A stretch of DNA of 64,000 nt, taken from assembly GCA_963978905.1 (NCBI GenBank), contig OZ022259.1, forward strand, positions 31,783,994 to 31,847,993. Reading direction: 5' to 3'. Each line of letters starts with the position of its first letter. Within the stretch, counting starts at the first letter, position 1. A program made the translations under genes and the position numbers. This document shows positions 16,020-27,900 of this stretch, piece after piece. Under the pieces are notes generated by a model. It ran no database searches and had not been told where the DNA came from. It saw only the letters and a program-made list of their open reading frames with translations. This stretch comes from Trichostrongylus colubriformis (taxonomy: Eukaryota; Nematoda; Chromadorea; Rhabditida; Trichostrongylidae).

Positions 16020-17149
16020 CAATATTTACTAAATACTAGATAGCTATGATATTACAGTCAAAACGATCACTATTCGGCTTCCGAAGTAGCTTCGTCAGTG
16101 TGGTAGTGCGGAGTTCTTTATAAATATTGAAGTAATTCAATTTTTTTCAATTCCAATTTGGTTTTAGCTTTATTTATTTATTTTTTACACGGTTTAACGT
16201 TTATTTGTATCATTCATTACCGTAAACAACAGATATCGTTTTATATTTGTACATAGACATGCATTTTGCGCATTTTATAACTTTTATAACTTACTTTTGG
16301 TTGATATTTTAATCGGTGTAAAATGAATGTATTTCATGAAGGGTGGCAGTAACTATGTGGGAAAGATCATCAGATCGAGTTTCACTCACAGCGGCTATCG
16401 CTTTACAGGGCTATTCCTTTCGTTTACATGCAGAGCAGCAGCCATTTATGAAAAAGGAGTAAGACTTCAGTGATTTGAACTGGATGATAACAATGCACTA
16501 TCGATCATTTGTCAGTCTCGTCATCGCCGGTTCTCTCACCCAGCGATCCTTTAAAGATGCGACCACGGTCCATAAATAATGAATGACGTCCCATGCGATG
16601 ACGAAAGGAGCAACCTCGCGTTTCACCGACATGTTCGCAACTGTCACGTCAACCCGACCGACCACACACACACACATGCGTCGGGTTGAATGATACGCCC
16701 AAAAATTACTGCCATTAGATACCGTAAACGGTCGTGTTAATGGTAACACCGTAGGAAGGAGTAAGGAGCAATTCTAAGCGGATATACGTGCATAAAATTA
16801 TCTCTGCATAGGAATTCCCACAAATTTTTTGAAAAATGTCATCACTGCTTTTGTATTCTGGGACAAGACGACTAGTCCTATCCCTCGGCTTCGAAGCAAT
16901 GGGCTTTTGGGGTGGGCGGAGCTATCCGCTTCTCCCACTGATGAGTTCAAACTATCCATAACTTTGTGCTACTGGTTCCTTATTTATCAAATAGTGGACC
17001 AGAGGATATGGAGAATTTTTTGTGTAACGAAATTTAAAGCCATTTCAACGTATTATCATGGAAATATTCTGTTCCAGCCACGAATTTTTGTTATTAACAT
17101 TTTCGTGAGGGAGCCTGCTGGTGCAATGTAATGGATTAAAGCTGACAAG
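16020..17149. other. Unassigned sequence
   Basis: An AT-rich stretch (about 16120-16330), then ordinary sequence. The frame at 16829-17131 (+) has no domain. No gene is supported. Confidence 0.4.
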
Positions 17150-17306
17150 CATGATCGTGCAATCGCATGGGCGTCGTCGCACTCCCACTTGAGCGTGCTG
17201 TTTCTCTTCCGTGCTGTTGCTACTCGGGTAGCTGCGTTGCGGAGCAAAAATAGCGCGTTTAGTGAGAGTGCACACGACGACAAATGGACTGCACAATCGT
17301 GCAAAT
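17150..17306. repeat. Imperfect inverted repeat (hairpin of about 155 bp)
   Basis: ATGATCGTGCAATCGCATGG, then GTCGTCGCACTC, on the left are imperfectly mirrored by GAGAGTGCACACGACGAC and TGCACAATCGTGCA on the right, with the axis near TACTCGGGTAGCTGCG. Frames on both strands translate to similar Ala/Arg/Thr-rich peptides for this reason. It is probably a decayed foldback element. Confidence 0.55.
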
Positions 17307-20300
17307 ATCAGTTCCGCAATATAACCACAGCTCAAAATCTGCAGAAAATGAGGTGGAAAGAGGGGACCAGTGTAACTGCTGAGCAACTCTTTTTTCAAAT
17401 ATCCGCGTCTATTGTCCTCTCAGGTCATCATTTGCCCTGACTGAAAGGTATCCGGGTCACAGTATCGTGCTACAAAGCCTTATCAGCGTTCATGTATGCA
17501 TTCAGAGTACTGTAAAGTACTGTAGTCTCAAAGTAATTGCGTGTTGATCAATAATATCGTCGGAAATTAATGAGTTCACGTTCGCGCAGACTGTAACAAG
17601 GCAATACTACACCAATGATAAATCAAATGAACTGACTCATCTGATCCGGTAATGACCTTATCAGCTCGAAAAGGACATTTTTTGCAGCGGTGAACGACTT
17701 TTTTTTTTACTTCCACCGTTACCGTCATATCATGCCATAGATGACGCCTTGAACTATTATTCATGTCAATCTTTTTAATGATATCAGTAATTAATCCAAC
17801 CATGTGACTGTGGTGTGGAATGTAATTGGGAACAATGATCTGGTACACAGTGTACGTACGTCCAAATGGTCACACTTAAAAGTTCATTCCAGGATTTTTC
17901 GAAGCGCTCAATTATGAAGTTAAAGGTGCTGAGGAGCATTCTGAAGAGGAAAAATCTGGAATAAGTCTCCGAAATTAACATAAATAAGGCCTTCTGACAT
18001 TTGGACTTGTATGAGATTACCGCGTGAAGGTGAGCCTTTGAATCAGTTCTCGCCGTATGGTATCGTAAGGAACTCTGGGATATCAACTGTTTCCTCGTGT
18101 CAACGTTTCCTTTATGACTGGCATCTCTTTCTCATCTTATACTATCACATAAATCGTAGGCCTCATTTGCCATGTTGCCGGCAATCACGTTGGGTTGGGC
18201 GGGCCTGGACTGCTTGATGGAGTGGCGCTTGCTTCTTTGGCTCTGCACGCTCCAGGAACTGACACCCTCGCCTCGGTAAAGATACAGCCTACTGGCTGTG
18301 GGTCAAACTATCTGACCACCCTAGAAGCTGTGATTCCCCAATAATCCTGGAACGTGCCTCTAAGAGTTTCTCTTTTGCATAGCCTCTCAAATAATGACTT
18401 GAGTTGTTTGCTGGGAAGGGGAAGGAGAGTGGGCGGTATCCAAGAGGAGTTGTCTGTAAACGGGATTGTTGGTGCGTGAGAGTACAGGCGAGATGTATGG
18501 ACTTGTGAGGCTCAAGCCGATCTTTTAAAACTTTGCTTGTATCATGCCATTATTTTTTTTTATTAAAAATCGCTAAACATAAAATTACAGCTGGCATTCC
18601 AAACTCTGCGAACAATCCCCTTTCCAAGATAATGACAATTTGTTTGTAGCTACTTTTGCAACTTCTTACTCAAAATCCATCCTCCTGTTCCCCAATTTCC
18701 TTAATGCCAACTTATTCTTGGACCTATTCACTGTTACTACTGTTATCAATTTTAAAAGTAAATGTCCCCTATTATTCAGATTACGAATTCATGAAGCACT
18801 GTGGTAATCGCTGCAACTGCAGTCAAGTAGCGATCCATTCAAAAAATGGATGAAATGAATCATTAGAGTCAAAAATCGTGGAAGACCTAATTGTCCGGCC
18901 TTGCACTTTTTCCACTTCAGTGAGACCGAATGTGGACGCAAAAGGCAAAAGAAAAACGGCTAACGTGCTTCACACATCAGCCACAAGATGTTGTGATGCG
19001 CAACCTTCGACTTCTCCGTTCATAAGCTCTTCTTTTGCAGTGAGAGAACTCTGCCATCATGCTTAGCTGAACCAGCAGCTAAACTTCGGTATTAGAAGTC
19101 TATGTTCTATAGGACAACTTCACTTCCTTCCACAGTTGTGGCTTCGACCACTGATTTTTCTGGCTTCTGCACAATTTAGTCTGTGTGTTTTTTTACTCGA
19201 CAAAAGGGTGTCAGAAAAAGGGATTCGAGGTTAGTGTTTTGGTGAGTACTCTTTATTCACATGACCCACTATAAAACCCAGGACAATGATTGAACCAAAG
19301 TCAATTCAGCGGTCTTAGGCTTCTATTGTTTTCAGAAACCGGCAGTTAGCTGGCTGAGTTAATTATTATTAATTCCCTGATTTGAATATTTAATGTCAGT
19401 CTTATATAGAGAGGATCATTCTCAACATCTTTAGAGAAAGCGCAGTGGTGCATTTGACGTTAATCGATCCCGTTATGGGATGCGTCATGACTTCCAGGTT
19501 ATTATGAATTTCAGTAGTAGCAAGCGATTTGGTCTATAGAATGATCTGCGGGGCCAGCCGATGTACAAGCCGGTGTTTGTATCGTTTTCATCTTTTGCGA
19601 CAGCTCCTATAGCAATTTACGGACCACACTGGAATAGAAGGGCTGGCTGGTTTGGAAGCACGTCAATCCGGGAAACGATCCCATCCTAGGACTATGCAAA
19701 TGGTACGGCATCCCTTGTCACTACACCACCTTTTCGATAAATCTGTTTACTCAAAAAGGCGATAGAGTCTTAGTATGACGGGGACATGCCAAAAGGGAGA
19801 CTTAAATAGGAGACAAGGTATCCAGTTTTTCCATGCCCTCATTCGATCTCAATTCTGTTCAAAGATCGACGCTCTCCATGCATCTCAATGAGCACGAGTT
19901 CATTCTCCATTCAATGGAAAATTGAGCCTATCTGAGGTAGCGAGGAATAGTTCTATCAAATGTGGCTTTCATTAAATAGCATCATCCAAAGCCTCTCGGG
20001 TGTGGTCCGGGACGAGAAAATCTGAAAAATGCCTCTATGCTTTGCTGCCGAAATGCCTAAATTCGCCCTAGTGCCCAAATTTTTCGAATCGCAACCAACT
20101 TCACAGCACTTCATTAAAATCCATCTAAAGCCGATTTGTTCCAGAACAGAGCTGTTAGCTATTAAGATCGATTCTATTTCTTTTCACTTAAAAATCTCTG
20201 TCACAAGAAATACTGCAACTTGGCAATGCGTCATGCACTTTCGGCAGAACTGATAAATCTCGTGATAATCAGTAAATGTCCAACGCGTTATCAAGGTCCG

Positions 20301-23300
20301 AAGATTGACAAAACCTGGTCATTGGGTTCAGCATTAATTCATTATCAACTTTCGCTGCTTGGCACAATCGTGTCCGATATGATCGCGGGAGCCTGACATG
20401 CAGTCCAAAAATCATTTCTACCTACTGATATGCTTCTTTTTCTATCTTCCGCCCATTTTTTAACCTTTTTTGGAACCTTTTCTTCCAATTACTCTGCTAC
20501 CTAATAGTTCTGGGATTATTCTGCTTCTCTGTCCCATGAGCTCTGCCATCCATGGGCTTTCTTGCTTCTTCAAGATGCTGCTTACCTTTTCATCTTATTG
20601 CATCACATTTCGTAAATCACCCAGTGCCTTTTCCGCTCGCATTTCGCTCTCTGCGTCTCACTGGCGGCTCCGCCTTCCTTCTAGAAGAATTTCATCTCTC
20701 TGCAAGCGGAGGCGTGTTGTAGCGCAGTCGGCGTATATAAGCGTTACGGCAATCTGTGATTCTTCGTCACTCGTGCCCTAAGGGGTTACGGTACTGCGCC
20801 TGTGACGCATGTACCGTATTCCTCAACCTACCGCTATCGTCTAATGTCGTTAATTCTCTCATTCACCCTGTCTTCGCTGGTCTTGCAAAGTGCATTTGTA
20901 CTACAGCACCCTGCAATTGCAAGTGTTTCTGCTGGCCGTTTCCGCACTGATTCACTCGGGTTTTCTCAGCGATCTACGAGTTAACGCCTAGACTGACCTT
21001 GTGCTTCTCCACATCAAAGATCGCCTCACGTCTTTACGCGAACGACTCGGCGCTAATTCTCTCGCGCTACTATATAATGAGCGCCATTGGCGGCAGGATC
21101 ACGTTTACCATGTGATGTTTCTAACAATAGCTCATGCGTCTGCACTTTGATACACTACTGAAATGCAGGCTGCTGTGGGGCACTTGATGGCTTTTTAGGC
21201 CTCATTCGAGGAACAAATCAGTTTTCTGTTTGCTACACTGTCTTTTAACCTGCTCAAAGCAAGTTCTTCAAAAAATTGGTGTTAGCAGCGCTCCGGTACT
21301 TGTAGTGCAGCGAGGAAATGCCCTCCACGTTGTTGCTCTCAGCCACCACGCGATCACTTTCCAAGCTAACTAACCACCTCAACGGTCCGTTAAACGTATC
21401 GCACATCTATGGGAAATCAGAAAACGTTTTAACGTGATAGCTCCCCGGGATGAGCCATGCACTTGACTCTCGTTCGTAATCGCAAGACGTAGTTAGCCAT
21501 ACCATAGACCTTTATCACCAGCGTGTTACAGTTGGGTTTATCTGTAAAAAAATCATATTTGATTGACCTTGACAGTTCGGGTCACTTGTTCGGCCTCAGA
21601 TGAATAGAAGAATCATTTTGCTGGCTCCATGTACTGTAGTGCATCCGGGCAGCCTGGCCTATGCTTTTTCCATATGTTCTTAGTGCACGGCGTAATCCGG
21701 TTTCTGTTTCCTATCACCTTGGCTCATCCACATGTTCATGTATTACCGGCGCGTGCAGAGTGCTATGAGACCATCTTGCTGATTTATTTGTTCCGGAAAT
21801 AGTTTTTCACTGAAACTGTCAATGCAATCAGTTACCTATTAATCAGATTGCCATTTAGAGTAAGGTTGGCTTTGAAAAGCTAATTTCCTTCAGATTTTCG
21901 ATCTTCAAAGTTAAAATTGTCTAGAGGGCGTTTTTGGAGATTAACCTCCTTGAAAAAACGCTTTGGAAATTTCTTATCCCTATCTCAAAAATGGCATTAT
22001 TTATAAGTGATACTCAAATACAGTTTTTTCAGTTCGGAAATTAATCTGATTAGGAAACCTTTTGATAACGTGGAAAAAGGGATTAAAGTTGTTTCTGCGA
22101 AGTTTTTTGAATTTTTTAATGACAGTTCGATCAGTCTGGTTGTGATTAAATTATCAAGAAAATCTGTGAATGTTCAAAATAGTAACTGAGTCAGTTATTG
22201 TGATCAAAAATACTTCTCATAACTTTTCGGGCGTATAATTTTTCTCCTATTTTTATAGTCCAATTGCTATTGCTCTAAAACCTTCATATTCACAATTAAT
22301 TTCTATGCATATTTTTTTATTTTGGGGCTGATGGGCAGAAAGCGACGTCGGTACCAGAATCTGATCGACCAGGAATGTAATCCCGGATCAACGTCCACCC
22401 ATTCCAGCAAGCGTTTTGGGTCGGTTCTTGTAGCACAGACTGGTTTGGAAGGGCAAAGCAACTCATTGACTCGAACCATCGGCAATCCCCGTAACCGGTT
22501 AAGCTGTATCACACTCAAATCTCTTCGCGATTCTGTTTGGGGAAAATACGTGGCGCATCTCCGTGCAGTTGATTTGCCCTATACAAATAATGAAGTTATC
22601 ATAAAGTATCAAATGATAATCACCATTGTATATTGGCAGGAAATATAATACATTTCAATCTGCAAGATCGTAATAACAGTAGTGAAATTAATGATGAAAA
22701 TAGCCATGAAATAGCGATAACATGCGGTATAAAAAGTTCCCTCCAGGGCAAAAGCGCTTTCCAATCAAATCCCATCGGGTTTATGAACTCTGCATATGAC
22801 CGACTGACTGAATAACGCCCGTGATTGCTATCGACGGCGTACGGAAGCGAAAGTGCCTCAGAAGGAAATGGCATGGATTCGAGTGCGTGCGCTCTTTGAC
22901 CGTGCATTTCCAGAGGACAACAGCTCCTGTACTTCCGTATGGCTATGTACATGAGGAAGACACCTGGGAAATGCACATTTATGCTGATTCTTGTTACCTT
23001 TCATACAGGCAGCTGTTAATGTTTCCATATCATTGTGCTTGAACAACGCAATCAACAGCGAGGATTCGCGTGTAATGCTTACATGGTAACTGTAATTGCA
23101 GTTTTGCTGTGCTCTTCACGCTTTGGCAGGCAAGTCCTTTCCATTACGCAGTACCGGAGCTCTAGCGTTCAATCAAAGAACTTATCCCACAGAACACCGG
23201 GATATCATGCTCTCCTAAAGTGATTGCCGTGATTATCAGCCTCGTGTAACGCTAACACGATCATCGTATTGGAGCATCATTAGCACCGCCCCTTCTACGC

Positions 23301-23435
23301 CCACTCGTTCCCCTCGCCCCTTGGCGCTCCTCCCATCGTTGGAGCTCAGTCCGATCGAGACCGCCGCCCGTGCGGGATACCTGTAGACTTTTGATCCCTC
23401 AATCGATAATCTTCAAAAAGTCATCAAACTTTCAG
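17307..23435. other. Long unassigned stretch upstream of the SH2 gene
   Basis: No coding exon chain could be built. Items seen: a tRNA A-box-like TAGCGCAGTCGG near 20718 without a clear tRNA body; an ORF at 20470-20781 without a domain; an ORF at 22322-22648 that starts with a basic stretch and has no family match I recognise; and GC-rich, C-rich sequence just before the SH2 gene (23285-23380) that may contain its promoter. Confidence 0.4.
23426..23435 (+). promoter_or_regulatory. Candidate spliced-leader acceptor at the SH2 gene start
   Basis: AAACTTTCAG lies directly before the first ATG (23436), matching the nematode TTTCAG acceptor consensus with no upstream exon that I can identify. A second acceptor, TCTTTCTTGCAG, lies directly before an in-frame ATG at 23562. 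Either could receive a trans-spliced leader, or 23562 could be the 3' end of a short internal intron. Confidence 0.5.
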
Positions 23436-24477
23436 ATGGCTTCTCACCATGCCACGTTCCATAACATCGTTACCTATTACTGTTCGCTGTTTCTCTGTAC
23501 GCCTCGTGGTACCATACTCTTTTCGGAACCTCACCTGCAGCACTGTACGTCTTTCTTGCAGATGTTACGCCGACGTGCTTCCGATGTCGCTCACGAATTC
23601 TTCCGATCGATATTCGGTCGATTCAGAAGAGACGACGCAAAACGTTCACTGTCTACTGGCGACTTAGCAGATAACAATTATATGGAAATGGATTTCACAC
23701 AACCAACCACGGTAAGCTACATCACTCACCGTACTCGCCATGAGAGCGATCAATAATCGATCCACTGTTTTACAGAGTACCTTACCGCCACATTTTGACG
23801 ATTGTGATCTCGTTCCGATGGACTTCTCATCATCCACGTGTCCTCGTCTATTACCACAACATGACCGTAGCGCTCAAAAACTGATGCGACACGGTAGCCA
23901 ACTGGACAACAGTATTGGTAAGTATCGCTCATTATCACACACAACCACTGATTATGACTTTTCTAATATGGTATCTTACAGTATCCATAGCCGACTATAA
24001 CCGTGCCCAAGTCTGGTTCCATCAAGGTATGGACTCTGCAAAAGCCGAAAGATTATTACGAAGTTCTGGATCTGAGGAAGGGTACGTTGCAGTGTGCATT
24101 ACAGTATCCTGCGTGTACACGCGTCTGCTTGGCTCTTCAATCGATAATCGATTTTTCAGATCATTCGTGATCTCACAGCAATCCACGCAGTATGTGCTAT
24201 CCTTCGTACATTGCGCCACCGTACACCATATCCGTGTTGGATATTCTGTCAATGAAAACGGAGAACCAAAATTTCGCCTGGATATCGATCGAAGTTTCAA
24301 GTGAGTGATACAGAAATCCTTTCCAGTCCTCATACCCGATCAATATATCGATTTTCCAGGAATCTACACGATCTCGTCGCTTATTACACAAAACACAAGG
24401 CTTTCGTTCTTCCCCTAAAGCTGAGACGTGGAGTGGGCCGACCGCTCCGCACATCCCACACGCGAACGCGAGCTTGA
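23436..24477 (+). CDS. SH2-domain adaptor-like protein lacking the FLVR arginine
   Basis: Five exons, 23436-23711, 23776-23917, 23982-24081, 24160-24300 and 24360-24477, joined by GT-AG introns of 64, 64, 78 and 59 bp with consistent phases, give a 258-residue protein. Residues about 151-250 form an SH2 domain: WFH at 151-153, AERLL in helix A, G-S-F at 173-175, YVLS, HHIRV, then NLHDLVAYY at 221-229 and FVLPLKLRR. The normally invariant phosphotyrosine-binding arginine of FLVR is serine (S178 in FVIS). The N-terminal part is basic (LRRR, GRFRR), then carries YMEM at 82-85, a YxxM pattern like those bound by PI3-kinase p85 in other proteins. There is no kinase, SH3 or phosphatase domain, so it is a small SH2-only protein. 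The hydrophobic, less convincing residues 12-42 suggest that the real start may be Met43 (23562) or that exon 1 contains another intron. It is convergent with the MIG-18-like gene. Confidence 0.82.
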
Positions 24478-24927
24478 TAATATCATTACCGTATCTTGTC
24501 TTCTCTCTGACATCATCACATAATTTATCATAAAGTTTAATAAGCAGTAATTGTACTCGCAATCTAATGATACGTCTCACTACTACAATAATTGTAAATA
24601 CGTGTATTTGTGTCTTTTGTGCATTGTTTGTCTATTATTTGTACATGAGATACTTCTCAGACCTTTCGGATTATCGATGGAAGCGGGATACTGTAGGATC
24701 AGTGGATCAATATATATCATATACATAGGAAGTTGTGTCAGATTATGATTTATTTCTGTATTACATGATAAATATTATGGCAAAAGATTTGTGTACATAA
24801 AGAATCGATGGAACAACCTAACCAATCAATGAATCGATAATTCATGGTTTAATAACCCGGTGTTAGCTTAGTGTTTGCACTATGTAGGATGTTGAAGGGA
24901 TGTCTTCTTAGGATGGTGGATGTTGGA
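24478..24927. other. Convergent 3' intergenic region
   Basis: 450 bp between the two stop codons. A - strand AATAAA (plus-strand TTTATT at 24749-24754) lies about 175 bp past the MIG-18-like stop and is a plausible poly(A) signal for that gene. I see no clear canonical AATAAA for the SH2 gene, only variants such as TTTAATAAG near 24537. The two 3' UTRs may approach or overlap one another. Confidence 0.5.
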
Positions 24928-27900
24928 TTAGAGGCGTCGGATACGTCTGGCACGCATTCCACTTGATGATGCAATACATTCGGCTAGTGATCGACCAAAT
25001 TCACAGTTGAACCTGAAAAAGCGGATAGGGCAGTGTTGCAGGGTTTTTCGATTATCAAATGGATAAGGAAATGGCTCCAATTAGAAATAGTAGTAGAGCC
25101 CTATAAACAGCGGTTTTACCAGGCCATAATTTGAAGTTTGAAATGGATCAGTCTACCTATAAACTCTTCCCGGCGTGAACCAAATGTACGTACTGCCGAT
25201 GATGAGAATTTGCCAGATTCAGTGGATTATGCAAAAGTGTCATTTCATAGTATTCTAGTAGCATAATTTTGTAAGCGTGAAGATGGGGTAATAGCCAGTT
25301 TTTGCTGAGACCGACTCAACAATCTAGGACTCAAGAATTTGCTTCAAATGGTGTCGGATATGTCCGGGTGGATAAAAATACTGACTGTCAGATAGCATTT
25401 ATACTGGGCGACTTGGAGTAGTAGTAGCGGATTGATGTAATGCAGCCAGTGAACGCAGCAAAGTATGATCGCGGGTCTGTGTAGCGGCTGCGTTGTACCA
25501 GTTCGTTCAATCGATCTCAGAGTATAAACAGAATGAATATCATCCGTCTAGGATTTCGCATCGTGACGTGCAACGCGGTGCATGTGAGCTGGATGTGCGG
25601 TATCTTTGAGATATTAAAGCAACTTCATCTGGAAGTCAAACGCCACATACTCGATTCATTCCATTATATGCGTTCCTTCTCTATCAATACGTCGCCTTTC
25701 AAACTGGACATATATCGCGACCCTCACGCGATCCTCTGACGTGTGAACCAAAAAGTAGGATGAGGAAAATAGTAATGCGAGATGATATGGAAAACAATGC
25801 AAAATCTCTTTGATTTGGCTTTTTATCTCGTCGCCTATAAGTATTAGGTTGTTAAGAAAACGTCGAGCCTGTTCATCTATTACTCTCCTACTATAAGAGG
25901 TTTTTCAAAACAGTTTTGCCTATTAGAAAGAGATTTTATTCTGCATCTTTTGATTAATTTTTGCCTATATCCGACTACATGGTAGATACTGTAGAAGTGG
26001 ATAATCCCTGAAAAGCATTGAGCTCCTTCACGTCACACTTTCACATCCCTTCTAGAAAAATATCTTATCCTAGGAAAAGCGGTCGACTTTCTCACGCTTT
26101 TTCGCATGCGCCACAGGCATAGATGCGACTGACCCTTTTCTGCTGTGATATGCAAAATTGGATCTAGAATTGGGATGCGCTCAGAGATTACTTACCACAA
26201 TTTTTCCGGAACTCTTTCCTTGTTCTTTTCATGCCTTATATTTAGTATTTTCGACGTTCGATGGTATTTTTGATCACGCTTTGTCGTTTAAATACCGAAA
26301 TTTGAGATTGCGCTCGCTAATAAAATGGTCGATTGGTTGGAAGTGTTGTCGACAGTGTGTCGGTATTGGCCCATTGGATTGCTGTGTAACGCATATCACC
26401 AGCGACGATGCCTGCACTTGTGTGGATATTATAGAACTGTAGTCCACTGTAACATGGCGATAGCAGTGGTATGTACATTCTATTGTGTGATATTTGTACC
26501 CAATTCCAGTCACATATAAGTACCGATCATATGGAAATGGATTAGTGGAGATCAATCTACCACTGAATCATCGTCACAGTATAAACAAGGTTAGTAGTGA
26601 TATTTACTGAGATTCCTACCAAAAATCATGTGCACGGCGCATCCCAGAGGGGTTCGAACATCACACTTATCTGCTTACGAGCATTTTGCAAGCTTGAGAT
26701 CTTTTCGAGAGACGCGATAACGCGCTCAATGCAATTTTCACAATTAAGTTGAACTACATGCTGCAGCAGCCGCCAGATTATTATAAGTTAATAACCGTAA
26801 TCAGGCGTCCTCAGCCATATATTTAGTGAGTTCCAAAATTACCGGAACCTTTGCTCTATCACTGCGCGCTGTGGCAATTAACTGGACGTGACCGAACTCA
26901 AATTACCGGTTTCAGTGAATATGTCGGCGCACTTCTGAGGTGAATTGAAAATGAGAGCTTCCTACTGGAAAAACGTGACTTGCTTCGTATATGATAAGCT
27001 CCTGGAAGGCCGAGGAGGCAAAAAAGCAACGAGGTGCAAATTGAACTCCAACGGATGAAAGATTCAGGCTCTGCCGCGTAACACAAAAAGGATCGAAGCA
27101 GTGCGGCTGTTGAATTCCTCACCACCATTCACAGAAAATCAGCCCTTGTACTGCAGCAGCTTAAAGAATTTTTAATAAACTTAGGGAACATTTAGAACCG
27201 CACTGATTCTCTCTTCATGTACATACTATTACTGTACTATAGGAATAAGTTCCAACAGTTTTTTGCTCTCTGTTTCTCATATTGCTCCCTTATCTTTCGG
27301 CAAAGGTTATACACGCTTTCGATAGAGCTTTTTATGCTCTACAAACAGGGTCAAGGGTCCAGATGAGGAAAATTTTCAAAAAATACGACCCCCCCCCCCA
27401 ATCGATACGACCCCCCTTTCACTTATGTTATTGTTAGTTTTCATTTTGCAATAAATAATATACAAGAAATTTGCTTCAACTGGACTAAACAATCACTTAC
27501 TCGTGTTCGTCTAAGCCTACGCAAAGGGAATCTCCTTCCCCCAGACTTAGACTAACACCAGGATGATAAAAAACTCGAATTTGCTTCATCAAAATCTTCT
27601 CATTGCAAAATTCGAACCCAATCCGGCTGGTGCTATGGCCTCTCTGCGCTCTAACCGTAGCGTTAGACACCGTCTCTAACGCTATGGATAGAGCGCAGCA
27701 TACTACTTTTTCCAGCCTAAGTACTTAAACACCGAAAGAACATTATAAAACAACAAGAAAACAGAAAGAGGAACGAATCGCCGACAATTATGCGCGAAAA
27801 GAATAGGTGCGGCTGCGTCGCGATCTGAATGGAGCGCGTTATTTCCCCCATACTAAATTCCGAAACTTTCAAAATACTCTAAACTTCACCTAGAGCCCAT

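Noticed and set aside
20470..20781. 103-codon + strand frame considered as a membrane protein exon
   Set aside because: Hydrophobic and Ser-rich by composition only; no splice sites, domain or homology that I recognise.
20700..20800. A-box TAGCGCAGTCGG suggesting a tRNA gene
   Set aside because: No matching B-box at the right spacing and no cloverleaf.
27600..27720. tRNA-like sequence (GGGTTCGAATTTTGC and GTTAGAGCGC on the - strand, plus an inverted partner)
   Set aside because: It has A- and B-box-like words, but no acceptor stem or anticodon arm can be built. Perhaps a tRNA-derived SINE remnant.
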